A DNA stretch of 64,000 bases from assembly GCA_938015445.1 (NCBI GenBank), contig CALLPE010000009.1:62001-126000 (forward strand). Reading direction: 5' to 3'. The notes beneath the pieces are model-generated. The model worked only from the letters and a program-made list of their open reading frames with translations. It was not told where the DNA came from and ran no database searches. Numbering within the stretch: position 1 is the first letter of the stretch; each line of letters begins with the position of its first letter. Shown here piece after piece: positions 53,152 to 61,654 of this stretch. The stretch is from an uncultured Pirellulales bacterium. GTDB lineage: Bacteria > Planctomycetota > Planctomycetia > Pirellulales > Thermoguttaceae. The translations under genes and the position numbers were made by a program.

Positions 53152-53190
53152 CCACACCTACTTCCCGACATACCTGCAAGGGGATTGATC

Positions 53191-55641
53191 ATGCGCAAGC
53201 AACTCGAAGCATCAGTGCGCTTTTTGGTGGCAGCCGTTGTGTGGGCGTCGGCGGCGGAGTTGTCGGTCGCACTAGCGGCGCCGAAAACTGCACCCAAATT
53301 GGACGAGCAGCCGCCGGTCGAAGGCCAGTGGGGTTATCGGCCCGCCGACGGCAGCACCACGGCGGTCAACCCGCCAGGGTTTTGCTGGCGCCCGCAAAAA
53401 CAGCTAGTTGCCTGGCAGCTCGAAGTCGGCCGGGGCGACGATTTCGGGCAACTGGAGTATCGGGCCGAGGGGATAACCCTTCCTGTGCATTGTCCGCCGA
53501 GGACTTTTCCGCCCGGGAAGTACGTGTGGCGGTATCGGGGCGTTGACAAGGCGGGCAACATGACCCAATGGAGCCAAGCGCGCCGGTTCGTCGTGCCCGA
53601 CGAGGCCGTAAAAATGCCCATGCCCACCCGCGAAGAGCTGCTTGCGCGCGTGCCCAAGCGACATCCTCGGCTTTTTGTCCGGCCTGAGGACTTGCCCAAG
53701 CTACGCCAATTGGCTGCCGGTCCGATGAAGGATCGCTACGAGCAGCTTGTCCGCCGGTGCGAGAAACTGCTGAAACAGCCCCCGCCCACCGCCGAACCGC
53801 AGAAGTATCCGCCTGGGATGAAACAGGGCAGCGAAGAGTGGCGGGTAATATGGTGGGGCAACCGGATGTACACCATCGAAGCCCTGGATAGCGCTGCCAC
53901 GCTGGCCTTTACTCGATTGCTTGGCGGCAAGGAAGAGTACGGGCAACTGGCGCGCCGCATCCTGATGGACTGTGCCAAGTGGGACCCCAAAGGAGCAACC
54001 AACTATCACTACAACGATGAGGCCGGAATGCCTTATGTGTACTTCTTCGCGCGCACTTACACGTTCGTCAACGATTTGCTGACTGAAGAAGAACGGCGGC
54101 AATGCCGCGAAGTGATTCGCTTCCGCGGCGACGAGATGTATCGGCACCTTTGCCCCAGGCACCTATGGCAGCCTTACGCCAGTCACAGCAATCGCGCCTG
54201 GCACAAGCTGGGCGAAGCGGCCATCGCGTTTTTGGGCGAAGTCGAAGGCGCCGACGATTGGCTGTGGTTCGCCATGAACGTCTTCTACAACGTCTATCCG
54301 GTATGGTGCGACGACGACGGCGGGTGGCACGAAGGCGTCAGTTACTGGAGCAGTTACATCGGCCGGTTCTCCTATTTTGCCGATGTGATGCGGTCGGCCC
54401 TGCAAATCAACGCCTTCGAGAAGCCGTATTTCTCCCAGGCCGGCTACTACGCCATGTATCTGTTGCCCCCGGGCAAGAAGGGGGGCGGTTTCGGCGACGG
54501 CGCCAAACGCTTCCGCGCAGAAAACAGCGTGCCGCTAGTAAGCCAACTTGCCGCCCAGGCCGGAAACGGACACTGGCAGTGGTACGTCGAGCAGATGGGC
54601 GGACCGCAAGGCGTGGGCGGGTACATCGGGTTCGTCCGCGGCTCGCTGCCCAAAGTACAATCGCGGCCGCCAGAGGATCTGCCCACCTCCAGACTGTTCC
54701 GGGGTACAGGGCAAGCTTATCTGCACCATACGCTGCGCAACGCCGCCGACGATGTGCAAATCACGTTCAAGTCCAGTCCCTTCGGAACCCAGTCGCACGG
54801 TAACGAAGCCAACAACTCGTTCAATCTCGACGCCTACGGACAGAAACTGCTTGTCAGCAGCGGACACTACGACCTGTACGGCAGCGAGCATCATCGCAAT
54901 TGGGTGTGGAGTACCCGCTCGGTCAACAACATTACCGTCGACGGCCAGGGACAATTGCCGCGCTCTGCGTTGGCCAAGGGACAGATTGTGGCCTTTCACA
55001 CTACGCCCGGACTCGACGCTGTGGCCGGCGAGGCGGGCGGAGCTTACCTGGTCCCCGATAAGGACGGAAAGTACGTCTCCCTGCTGCACCGCTTTACCCG
55101 CACCATATTGTTCATCAAGCCCGAACTGGTGGTGGTGTACGACCGCCTGATTGCTCGACAACCTTCCACGTACCAGTATTGGCTTCATGCGGAAAAGAAG
55201 TTCGAGTTGACCGACCAGCGCGACATCCGCTTAGAGGTCGCGGACGTGCGGTGCCACATGTCGTTGCTTGCGCCGGCAGGCCTGAGTTTCACCCAGACCG
55301 ATCAATACGACCCCAACCCACGCGAGAGAATTAAAGACCGCGAATGGCATTTGACGTTTACTACCGCGCAAAAAACCGCCGAGGTCGAGTTCGTGCTATT
55401 GTGCCGACCGCATCGGGCCAGTCAGCAATTGCCTAGCGCTGCGGAATTGAAAGCGGTAAAAGGGGGTTACGTGCTGACGGCCGCGCTAAGCAACGGCCAA
55501 GCCGTCGCCTTGCTGCCGACGGATGACCACACGATGCTATCGGCCGAGGGACTTACCACCAAGGGGAAGGTGGTGGTGTCGCGGCGCGGCAAAGACGGTT
55601 CCGCGGTGCAAACCCTGGTGGTTGAACCGCTGACGCCGTGA
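53191..55641 (+). CDS. Exported DUF4962/heparinase II/III-like enzyme
   Basis: An 816-aa exported protein. A signal peptide (about 1-28, VWASAAELSVALAA) precedes a fibronectin-like N-terminal part with GYRPADGSTTAVNPPGF (DUF4962 start). The alpha/alpha-toroid (about 150-470) has WHEGVSYWSSYIGRFSYFADV and SHSNRAWHKLGEAAIAFLGE. The beta-sandwich domain (about 500-800) resembles heparinase II/III (SFNLDAYGQKLLVSSGHYD, LVVVYDRLIARQPS). It probably cleaves a uronic-acid-containing polysaccharide. The ATG at 53191 has AAGGGGA upstream. It follows the ECF sigma gene closely and may be its target or co-transcribed. Confidence 0.88.
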   Translation: MRKQLEASVRFLVAAVVWASAAELSVALAAPKTAPKLDEQPPVEGQWGYRPADGSTTAVNPPGFCWRPQKQLVAWQLEVGRGDDFGQLEYRAEGITLPVHCPPRTFPPGKYVWRYRGVDKAGNMTQWSQARRFVVPDEAVKMPMPTREELLARVPKRHPRLFVRPEDLPKLRQLAAGPMKDRYEQLVRRCEKLLKQPPPTAEPQKYPPGMKQGSEEWRVIWWGNRMYTIEALDSAATLAFTRLLGGKEEYGQLARRILMDCAKWDPKGATNYHYNDEAGMPYVYFFARTYTFVNDLLTEEERRQCREVIRFRGDEMYRHLCPRHLWQPYASHSNRAWHKLGEAAIAFLGEVEGADDWLWFAMNVFYNVYPVWCDDDGGWHEGVSYWSSYIGRFSYFADVMRSALQINAFEKPYFSQAGYYAMYLLPPGKKGGGFGDGAKRFRAENSVPLVSQLAAQAGNGHWQWYVEQMGGPQGVGGYIGFVRGSLPKVQSRPPEDLPTSRLFRGTGQAYLHHTLRNAADDVQITFKSSPFGTQSHGNEANNSFNLDAYGQKLLVSSGHYDLYGSEHHRNWVWSTRSVNNITVDGQGQLPRSALAKGQIVAFHTTPGLDAVAGEAGGAYLVPDKDGKYVSLLHRFTRTILFIKPELVVVYDRLIARQPSTYQYWLHAEKKFELTDQRDIRLEVADVRCHMSLLAPAGLSFTQTDQYDPNPRERIKDREWHLTFTTAQKTAEVEFVLLCRPHRASQQLPSAAELKAVKGGYVLTAALSNGQAVALLPTDDHTMLSAEGLTTKGKVVVSRRGKDGSAVQTLVVEPLTP

Positions 55642-55836
55642 AGTGCGGCGCAAACTGCGGTGGTTAGCCCTTGACGGCGTCAAGTTGTGTGATTGCGTGG
55701 GGTTCGAGCAAGCTGTGCCTGTTATGTCGGCGCCGGTGGCTTCGGCGGCAGCGGCCATTATCTGCCAAACGATGATCTTCGTTCTGTGAGTGACGAGAAT
55801 CATGAGGTTCTGTCCACCAATCGAGGAGCTTCTGCC

Positions 55837-57852
55837 ATGAAGACACTTTTGCTGTTTGCCGCGGTCTTGTTGCCTGTGGCCATGTGCGCCCAGGCCGCTG
55901 CACAAGCCTACGGAAAGCCGGACAGGGGCGAGCCAGGCGACGAAATGATTCAAGCCTACTTGGCCCGGGAAGCCATAGCTCTGGAACGGAGTTTCCTCGA
56001 AGGCATCAAGAGCTTGGAAGACTGGCAACAGCGGCTGCCGGAGTTTCGGGAGCAATATTACTACATGCTCGGGTTGTGGCCCTTGCCGGAGAAAACGCCG
56101 CTCCAGCCCAAGATCACCGGCACGCTGAAGCGTGACGGGTACATTGTCGAGATGCTTCACTTCCAAAGCCGGCCGCGGCTGTACGTGACGGGCAATCTGT
56201 ATCGTCCGGCGGAGATCAAGCCCGGCGAAAAACTGCCCACGATTCTTTACGTCTGCGGCCACAGCAACCAAGGCCGCAACGGCAACAAGACGGCCTTTCA
56301 GTCGTGGGGCATCTGGTTCGCCAAGCACGGTTACGTGTGCCTGATCATCGACACCTTGCAGTTGGGCGAAATTGCTGGCATCCATCACGGCACGTATCGG
56401 GAGAACCGGTGGTGGTGGCACAGTCGCGGGTACACCCCGGCCGGCGTGGAAGCCTGGAACGGCGTGCGCGCGATCGACTATCTGTGCACCCGGCCGGAGG
56501 TCGATCCCCAGCGGATCGCTGTCACAGGCATTAGCGGCGGCGGCGCGGCCACGTTCTGGATTGCGGCCGCCGACCCGCGCGTAGCCGTGGCTGTCCCCGT
56601 CAGCGGCATGGCCGACTACGAGTCGCAGGTGGCCAACCGGGTGATCAACGGCCATTGCGACTGCATGTTCCTGCACAACGCATTTCAGTGGTCCAACACG
56701 ATGATCGCTGCTTTGGTCGCCCCGCGGCCCATGCTGTTTACCAACAGCGATCAAGACCCGATTTTCCCTATGGACGCTAACGAACGGGTAATCAACCGCC
56801 TAGAGCGCGTGTACAGCCTTTTCGGCCGCAGCGACATGGTCGATGCCATGGTGAGCATCGGCGGCCATGCTTATCGCAAAGATCTGCGGCAGGCCATTTA
56901 TCGGTTCATCAATATCCACCTGAAAAACGATCCGCGGATCGTCGAAGACAGCGAAGAGGATTTGGTTACCGGACGCGGCAAAGAGACCGTGTATCCGATC
57001 CCCATCGAGCAGCTTCGGGTGTTTCCTACTGATGACGATCTGCCTAAAGACCAGCTCAACAGCACCATCGACCAGTATTTTGTGCCCATGGCCCAAGTCC
57101 CACTGCCCCAGCCGGAGCAGTTCGTCCAATGGAAAGAGCAACTGCGGGCCGAGTTGCGACGGGTGAGCTTCCGTCCGCTGCCGCAGCGCGTCCAGCCGGC
57201 AAAGCTCGTCCAGCAGGTGGCCGCTGACGACATGAGGCTGGAGACCGAAGCGGGCATCGTCGTACGGTTGCAAACGACCGAGGCCTTCAAAGCGCCCGAC
57301 AACCCCCAGCGCATCATCCTCGCGGTGCGCAACGCCGACGAACAACAGGCGCTGCCGCAATTGACGCGCACCACTCACCAGCCGGGCGACATAGTGTATG
57401 CGCTTGCTCCGCGCGGGGTGGACACCTCGCGCTGGACGCGGCGCAATCCGCCCAACTATGTAGAACGCTCGCACGCCTTGTTGGGCCGCACGGTAGACGG
57501 TGGCCGGGTTTGGGACGTCATCGCCGCAGCCCGCTACCTGCACGCCAAGCACGGTGGTAAATTGCCGGTGTTTGTGCTTGGCGAAGGACCGGCCGCTGTT
57601 CTGGCGGCTTACGCGGCCTTGTGGGAGGAGGACATCGAAGGAGCGATTCTGGGCAGCCCGCCGCTATCGCACATGGAGGATGGCGCCCCGCAATTCCTCA
57701 ACGTCTTGCGGGTGTGCGACGTGCCGGACGTGCTGGGCATGTTGGCTCCCAAGCACCTGCAAATACATGGCATCGTGCCGGCGAGGCTAGAGAAGGTGGT
57801 AAATTGTTACGCGGCCGCCAAGGCGCAGCAGAAGCTCTTGCTGGGGCAATAG
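55837..57852 (+). CDS. Exported acetylxylan-esterase-like alpha/beta hydrolase
   Basis: A 671-aa secreted hydrolase. The signal peptide is at about 1-22 (FAAVLLPVAMCAQAAAQA). The alpha/beta-hydrolase core has RYGPAEIK-like entry (LYRPAEIKPGEKLPTILYV), nucleophile motif GISGGGA (GxSxG), a likely acid in NSDQDPIFP, and His in GGHAY. It resembles planctomycete acetylxylan-esterase and prolyl-oligopeptidase-type enzymes that deacylate plant or algal polysaccharides. The second half (about 430-671) is an additional domain of unclear fold. The ATG at 55837 has GAGGAG eight bases upstream; an earlier ATG (55693) is unlikely. Confidence 0.86.
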   Translation: MKTLLLFAAVLLPVAMCAQAAAQAYGKPDRGEPGDEMIQAYLAREAIALERSFLEGIKSLEDWQQRLPEFREQYYYMLGLWPLPEKTPLQPKITGTLKRDGYIVEMLHFQSRPRLYVTGNLYRPAEIKPGEKLPTILYVCGHSNQGRNGNKTAFQSWGIWFAKHGYVCLIIDTLQLGEIAGIHHGTYRENRWWWHSRGYTPAGVEAWNGVRAIDYLCTRPEVDPQRIAVTGISGGGAATFWIAAADPRVAVAVPVSGMADYESQVANRVINGHCDCMFLHNAFQWSNTMIAALVAPRPMLFTNSDQDPIFPMDANERVINRLERVYSLFGRSDMVDAMVSIGGHAYRKDLRQAIYRFINIHLKNDPRIVEDSEEDLVTGRGKETVYPIPIEQLRVFPTDDDLPKDQLNSTIDQYFVPMAQVPLPQPEQFVQWKEQLRAELRRVSFRPLPQRVQPAKLVQQVAADDMRLETEAGIVVRLQTTEAFKAPDNPQRIILAVRNADEQQALPQLTRTTHQPGDIVYALAPRGVDTSRWTRRNPPNYVERSHALLGRTVDGGRVWDVIAAARYLHAKHGGKLPVFVLGEGPAAVLAAYAALWEEDIEGAILGSPPLSHMEDGAPQFLNVLRVCDVPDVLGMLAPKHLQIHGIVPARLEKVVNCYAAAKAQQKLLLGQ

Positions 57853-57957
57853 CGCAGCCGTGCGCGCCGCTGCGCTAAGTGTGTACGTGTGGACTGTAGC
57901 CAGACGGCAATTGGATGGCACGGCTGGCTTGTCCAGCCGCGCAGTGGTGCTGCTGCG

Positions 57958-59055
57958 CTACTGGTCGCCTGCGCGTTCTAGCGTCGGTTCTATCTGCCAC
58001 ATATACAAGAACGTGGGCAACCGGCTGCGGTCCAAGCCCGGCACACTGAGCGGTAACCAGCGCCCTTGCAAAGGCGTGTTGGGTGTGATCGCATAGGGCG
58101 AACGGGCGGGATCGTCTGGCCGATGGAACATCACCACCTGCCACGACCGCAAAGAACCGTCGTCCGAAACCGCCGGGGTGCGTCGAAGGGCCAATTCGGC
58201 TGCCAGCGTTATCGCCTCGTCCAAGTAGCCCAGCCGATCCACCAGGCCCCGGCGCTGTGCTTCGGCCGCCGTGAATACGCGGCCGTCGAAGTTGCTCGGC
58301 TCCTCGGCGGCAACCGCCTTGCGCCGGCTGAGGACGATGTCGATGAAACGTCTGTGATACTCGTCGGCCATTTGCTGGAGCCACTGCCGCTCCTGCGGCG
58401 TGAGTTCACGGATGCTGCTGCCCATGTCGATGTGTTCGCCAGCGCGGATTGTCTGGCTGAGCACGTTCACTTGTGCCATGGTGTCACGCAGATTGTACAG
58501 GTTCAGCAGCACGCCGATGCCGCCCACTATGGCCGTCGGTTGAGCTATGATCGCGTCGCAACTAGTGGCCAAATAGTAGCCGCCGCCAGCGGCTGTTTCC
58601 ATCAGATAGGCAACGACCGGTTTGCCGGTACGCGACCGGAACCGCTGCAATTCGTGGTCCATCAAGTCAGTGGCGCTGACGCTGCCGCCGGGCGTGTTGA
58701 TCCGCAATACCACTGCGCGGACTTGCGGATCGGCGGCCGCCGCGTCGAGTCGCTGGCGAAGCAGGTCGACGGGATTCTCGCCTGCCGAGTAGGGGCCGAT
58801 CAGGTTGGCGTTGACCAGTAACCCGTCCACTGCCACAAGCGCGATCTTCGACGCAGGGGACGTCGCCGGACCAGCGACTACCCACTGTTCTAGCGGTTGC
58901 ACCTTTTGGCGCGGCTGGAGGTCGGCGGTGACGTTGGCCGCCACCGGGCCGGAGAGCGTGATGCGGCTGTCGGTACGCACGTGCATCGGCTGCCGGCACC
59001 CGATGCACACCAGCCCCAGCGCTGCAATCAAGCAGATTGCTTCCCGAAACAACAT
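57958..59055 (-). CDS. SppA/S49-family protein lacking catalytic residues
   Basis: A 365-aa S49 peptidase-like protein with an N-terminal membrane or lipoprotein segment (ICLIAALGLVCIGC). The fold is clear: VVLRINTPGGSVSATDLMDHEL, AYLMETAAGGGYYLAT, PTAIVGGIGV and DMGSSIRELTPQERQWL. Where active SppA has AASGGYY the sequence is A-A-G157-G-G-Y-Y, and the catalytic Lys position reads Ile 209 (AGEHID). The 52-residue spacing equals that in Bacillus SppA (Ser 147, Lys 199). Both catalytic residues are gone, so it is probably not a protease. The ATG at 59055 is preferred to one 81 codons earlier. Function unknown. Confidence 0.88.
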   Translation of the reverse strand: MLFREAICLIAALGLVCIGCRQPMHVRTDSRITLSGPVAANVTADLQPRQKVQPLEQWVVAGPATSPASKIALVAVDGLLVNANLIGPYSAGENPVDLLRQRLDAAAADPQVRAVVLRINTPGGSVSATDLMDHELQRFRSRTGKPVVAYLMETAAGGGYYLATSCDAIIAQPTAIVGGIGVLLNLYNLRDTMAQVNVLSQTIRAGEHIDMGSSIRELTPQERQWLQQMADEYHRRFIDIVLSRRKAVAAEEPSNFDGRVFTAAEAQRRGLVDRLGYLDEAITLAAELALRRTPAVSDDGSLRSWQVVMFHRPDDPARSPYAITPNTPLQGRWLPLSVPGLDRSRLPTFLYMWQIEPTLERAGDQ

Positions 59056-59409
59056 TGCTCTGAAATGAGTGGCAGTTTTGTGCAATGACGCTGTAGCGTT
59101 AATCTCTGTGTGAGAAATGCCGCCGGTTGATGTCTGTAGCGCCCGCGGAACCTTTGAGCAGCAAAGGTGCTTCGGCTTTGCAACCGCTCGTAAAAGCCCC
59201 ACGATTAGTTTTATCGGTATTGTTGCGAAAATTGTTGTCATTCGATGGGTCATTGCAGCACGGCTTTGCCGCTTGTGACGATTATGACGACCGGGCAAGA
59301 TAGAGCGGTGGTCACCATGCTCGGCTGCTGTCCGTCAGGGCCTGCCTATCCGCTGGTTCTTACCGTTGATGTCGACGCCGCTTTAGGTGGTTATGGTTAG
59401 GTGTTGTGC
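59056..59409. other. Divergent spacer
   Basis: 354 bases between the leftward SppA-like gene and the rightward acyltransferase gene. No repeat or promoter stands out. TAGGTG near 59397 serves the acyltransferase. Confidence 0.45.
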
Positions 59410-60873
59410 ATGACCTCGCCAGACAACAATCTTGCCAAGACCGTCGGACACCGGCACCACTGGCCCGCCGAGTTGCTGCTGTTTCGGGCCGCTACAACTA
59501 CCCAATTGCTCGAACAGATGCAGCAGCAGCGCTGGTTGTTAACCCGCAACGCCACAACCGATTTGGCTCAATTGGCTGCTGCCTGCTGGCGACGTGCTTA
59601 TTACGGGCTATCAGATGCCCGCGCAGCCGGCGGCGCCGATTGGCAACCCACGGTCGCCATTGTGGCATGCACAACTGCCGAGGCGCTCGAGAAACTGGCC
59701 CTGGCCTGCAAGCTGCTGGCAGAGGCCAGCTACAGTTCGACAAGCCGCCGCAGCCCGCGGCCGGATATTTGGCTGCAACGCGCGCAGCGTGCGGTTACCG
59801 CGCAGGGGATATTCTTTGCCGAGGAACCCCTGCTTCCCGATGGCAAACTAGCTGTGCTGTTTCCCGGTCAAGGCATCCACGGACCGGGAATGCTCGGCCA
59901 GTTGGCGTCGGTTTTTCCAGAACTGCGCGAGTCGATGCAGCGCGCTGACCGGCTGCTTGAAGGACGCATTGCAAAACCGCTGTCCGGGTACGTCTGCGCC
60001 GGGCCACAAATAACCGCAGACCAGCGCCGGCAGTGGGCCGAGCTATTCCGGCGCTCGGAGTTGACCCTGCCGCTGATAGCCGCAGCGTGTACGGGCCTTT
60101 TTCGGGTGCTCAGGCGACTGGGATTGCGGCCCGATATGCTGGCCGGTCACAGTTTCGGCGAGCACGTAGCGTTGTGCGCCGCCGGGGCCATCGACTACGA
60201 CGACCTGATACTGTTGGCCTATCGCCGCGGATTAGCGCTGATGGATGCAGCCCGATGCTCTCCTGGCGGGATGCTAGCCGTAGCCGCTGACGCCGACCGG
60301 TGCCGCCGGTTGCTGGCCGGCTGCTGCGAGGTGGCCATAGCCAACATCAATGCCCCGCGGCAAGTAGTGATTGCAGCAACGGAAGACTCGTTGCTGAGGG
60401 CGCGCCAAGTATGCGACGCCAACCGAATCGCCACCGAGCGGCTCGACGTGGCAGGCCCGTTCCACTGCTGGCTGATGTCCAGCGCCCGACCGGCGATCGC
60501 CCACGCTTTGCAGCAGTGCCACGTGGGTGGCATGGCTGTGCCGGTGTGGTCGAACATCACTGCTGCGCCAATGCCAAGCGATCCGGTGCAGATCAAGCGA
60601 ATCCTTCTGGAACATACAACTGCCCCGGTACGATTCGCCGAACAGATCGAGAACATGTACGCCGCCGGGGCGCGGGTATTCGTAGAAGTCGGGCCGCAGA
60701 ATGTGTTGTGCCGTCTTGTGAAGCGAATACTGCGGGGCCGCCCGCACCTGACGGTCGCCACGCACATTAACGGCCGCGACGAACTTGTGCAGTGGCAACG
60801 CGCGCTGGGCCAACTATTGACCGCCGGGGTGCGATTGCGGCTGGAGCGGCTCGAATGGCTGCGCGGAACTTGA
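59410..60873 (+). CDS. Stand-alone acyltransferase (FabD/PKS-AT-like)
   Basis: A 487-aa acyltransferase. The C-terminal two thirds are a FabD-type fold: FPGQGIHGPGM at 151-161, active Ser 248 in AGHSFGEH, and a catalytic His in GPFHCWLM. The N-terminal about 130 residues resemble the linker between ketosynthase and acyltransferase in polyketide or PUFA synthases, implying descent from a larger synthase module. It would load an acyl-CoA onto a carrier protein; no ketosynthase or intact carrier is nearby. The ATG at 59410 has TAGGTG seven bases upstream; a GTG three codons earlier is possible. Confidence 0.9.
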   Translation: MTSPDNNLAKTVGHRHHWPAELLLFRAATTTQLLEQMQQQRWLLTRNATTDLAQLAAACWRRAYYGLSDARAAGGADWQPTVAIVACTTAEALEKLALACKLLAEASYSSTSRRSPRPDIWLQRAQRAVTAQGIFFAEEPLLPDGKLAVLFPGQGIHGPGMLGQLASVFPELRESMQRADRLLEGRIAKPLSGYVCAGPQITADQRRQWAELFRRSELTLPLIAAACTGLFRVLRRLGLRPDMLAGHSFGEHVALCAAGAIDYDDLILLAYRRGLALMDAARCSPGGMLAVAADADRCRRLLAGCCEVAIANINAPRQVVIAATEDSLLRARQVCDANRIATERLDVAGPFHCWLMSSARPAIAHALQQCHVGGMAVPVWSNITAAPMPSDPVQIKRILLEHTTAPVRFAEQIENMYAAGARVFVEVGPQNVLCRLVKRILRGRPHLTVATHINGRDELVQWQRALGQLLTAGVRLRLERLEWLRGT

Positions 60874-60945
60874 CGCAGCTTAGGCTGTACAAGCCATTCG
60901 TAGCACCAATACCCACTGGCTAGCCGCCGACGGCCAGCGGTTTGA

Positions 60946-61395
60946 TCAAGCGGCGCTGGGAGCGGCTGTGGCGCAGACGTTTGCGTCGGAGATGGGCTGC
61001 GCGGTCTGGTTTCGGGGGGGAGCACTGGCGAAGACTATCGCCCCGTCGCTGCGGTGCTCGACGTGCAACAACCCCATTTTTTCCATCTTGCGCACTAGGC
61101 TGTTGAGCATGTCGCAAGCATTCTTGGCCGCCATGTGTACGCCCATTTCGGCCAGAAATTGCCGCTGCACCGAATCCGGGGCGTCCTCAAAAGTCGCCCG
61201 TAAGTTGGCCAGTGCGTCTGCCTCGGTCTGAAGTTCCTCGCGGCAGATGGGCCAACTGCGCGGGGCGTTCAGCCCTAGGATCACGCGCCGGCCGTATGAG
61301 TCCTCTTTGATCTCCAGCACGCGGACTGTGATTTCCGTCCCGTGGGGATCGCGGATGATCACGCTTTCGTCGCGTCTGCGGGAAATTGCTAGCAT
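60946..61395 (-). CDS. csrA: CsrA-like RNA-binding regulator with C-terminal extension
   Basis: 149 aa, about twice the length of CsrA (about 60-75). Residues 1-56 match CsrA (LAISRRRDESVII...APRSWPICREEL), including the Arg of the APR motif that contacts RNA. Residues about 57-149 are an added domain with a helical part (DSVQRQFLAEMGVHMAAKNACDML) and a low-complexity tail. CsrA binds GGA motifs in mRNA leaders to control translation. AAGGAGG nine bases before the ATG is a strong ribosome site. It is isolated, with no flagellar gene alongside. Confidence 0.88.
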   Translation of the reverse strand: MLAISRRRDESVIIRDPHGTEITVRVLEIKEDSYGRRVILGLNAPRSWPICREELQTEADALANLRATFEDAPDSVQRQFLAEMGVHMAAKNACDMLNSLVRKMEKMGLLHVEHRSDGAIVFASAPPRNQTAQPISDANVCATAAPSAA

Positions 61396-61654
61396 TGCCG
61401 CACCCTCCTTGAAAGAAACCGACCGATCTTATTCGACCCCGCTTTGGCAGGAAACTCTCAGCCGTGGCGAGACTTTTCAGCAGTTCGACGATGGCGCAAA
61501 CAACGACTGCCGTGGTAGGCGTGGTAGTCTATCAGAAAGTCGCTATTGGGAAAAGATTGAAAAAAGGCGCAGCGGGCATTGTTTTTCGACCAACGGCCGC
61601 GGTCGGTGCTTCCGAATCATTAGGATCGCTTGCGGGAGGCTGAATGTCTTCAGC

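Noticed and set aside
55537-56754. A 405-codon minus-strand frame
   Set aside because: Antisense to the esterase-like gene, whose catalytic motifs are intact.
57958-59298. SppA-like frame read from its most upstream start
   Set aside because: The first 81 residues resemble nothing in the family, while the ATG at 59055 opens directly into a signal-like segment.
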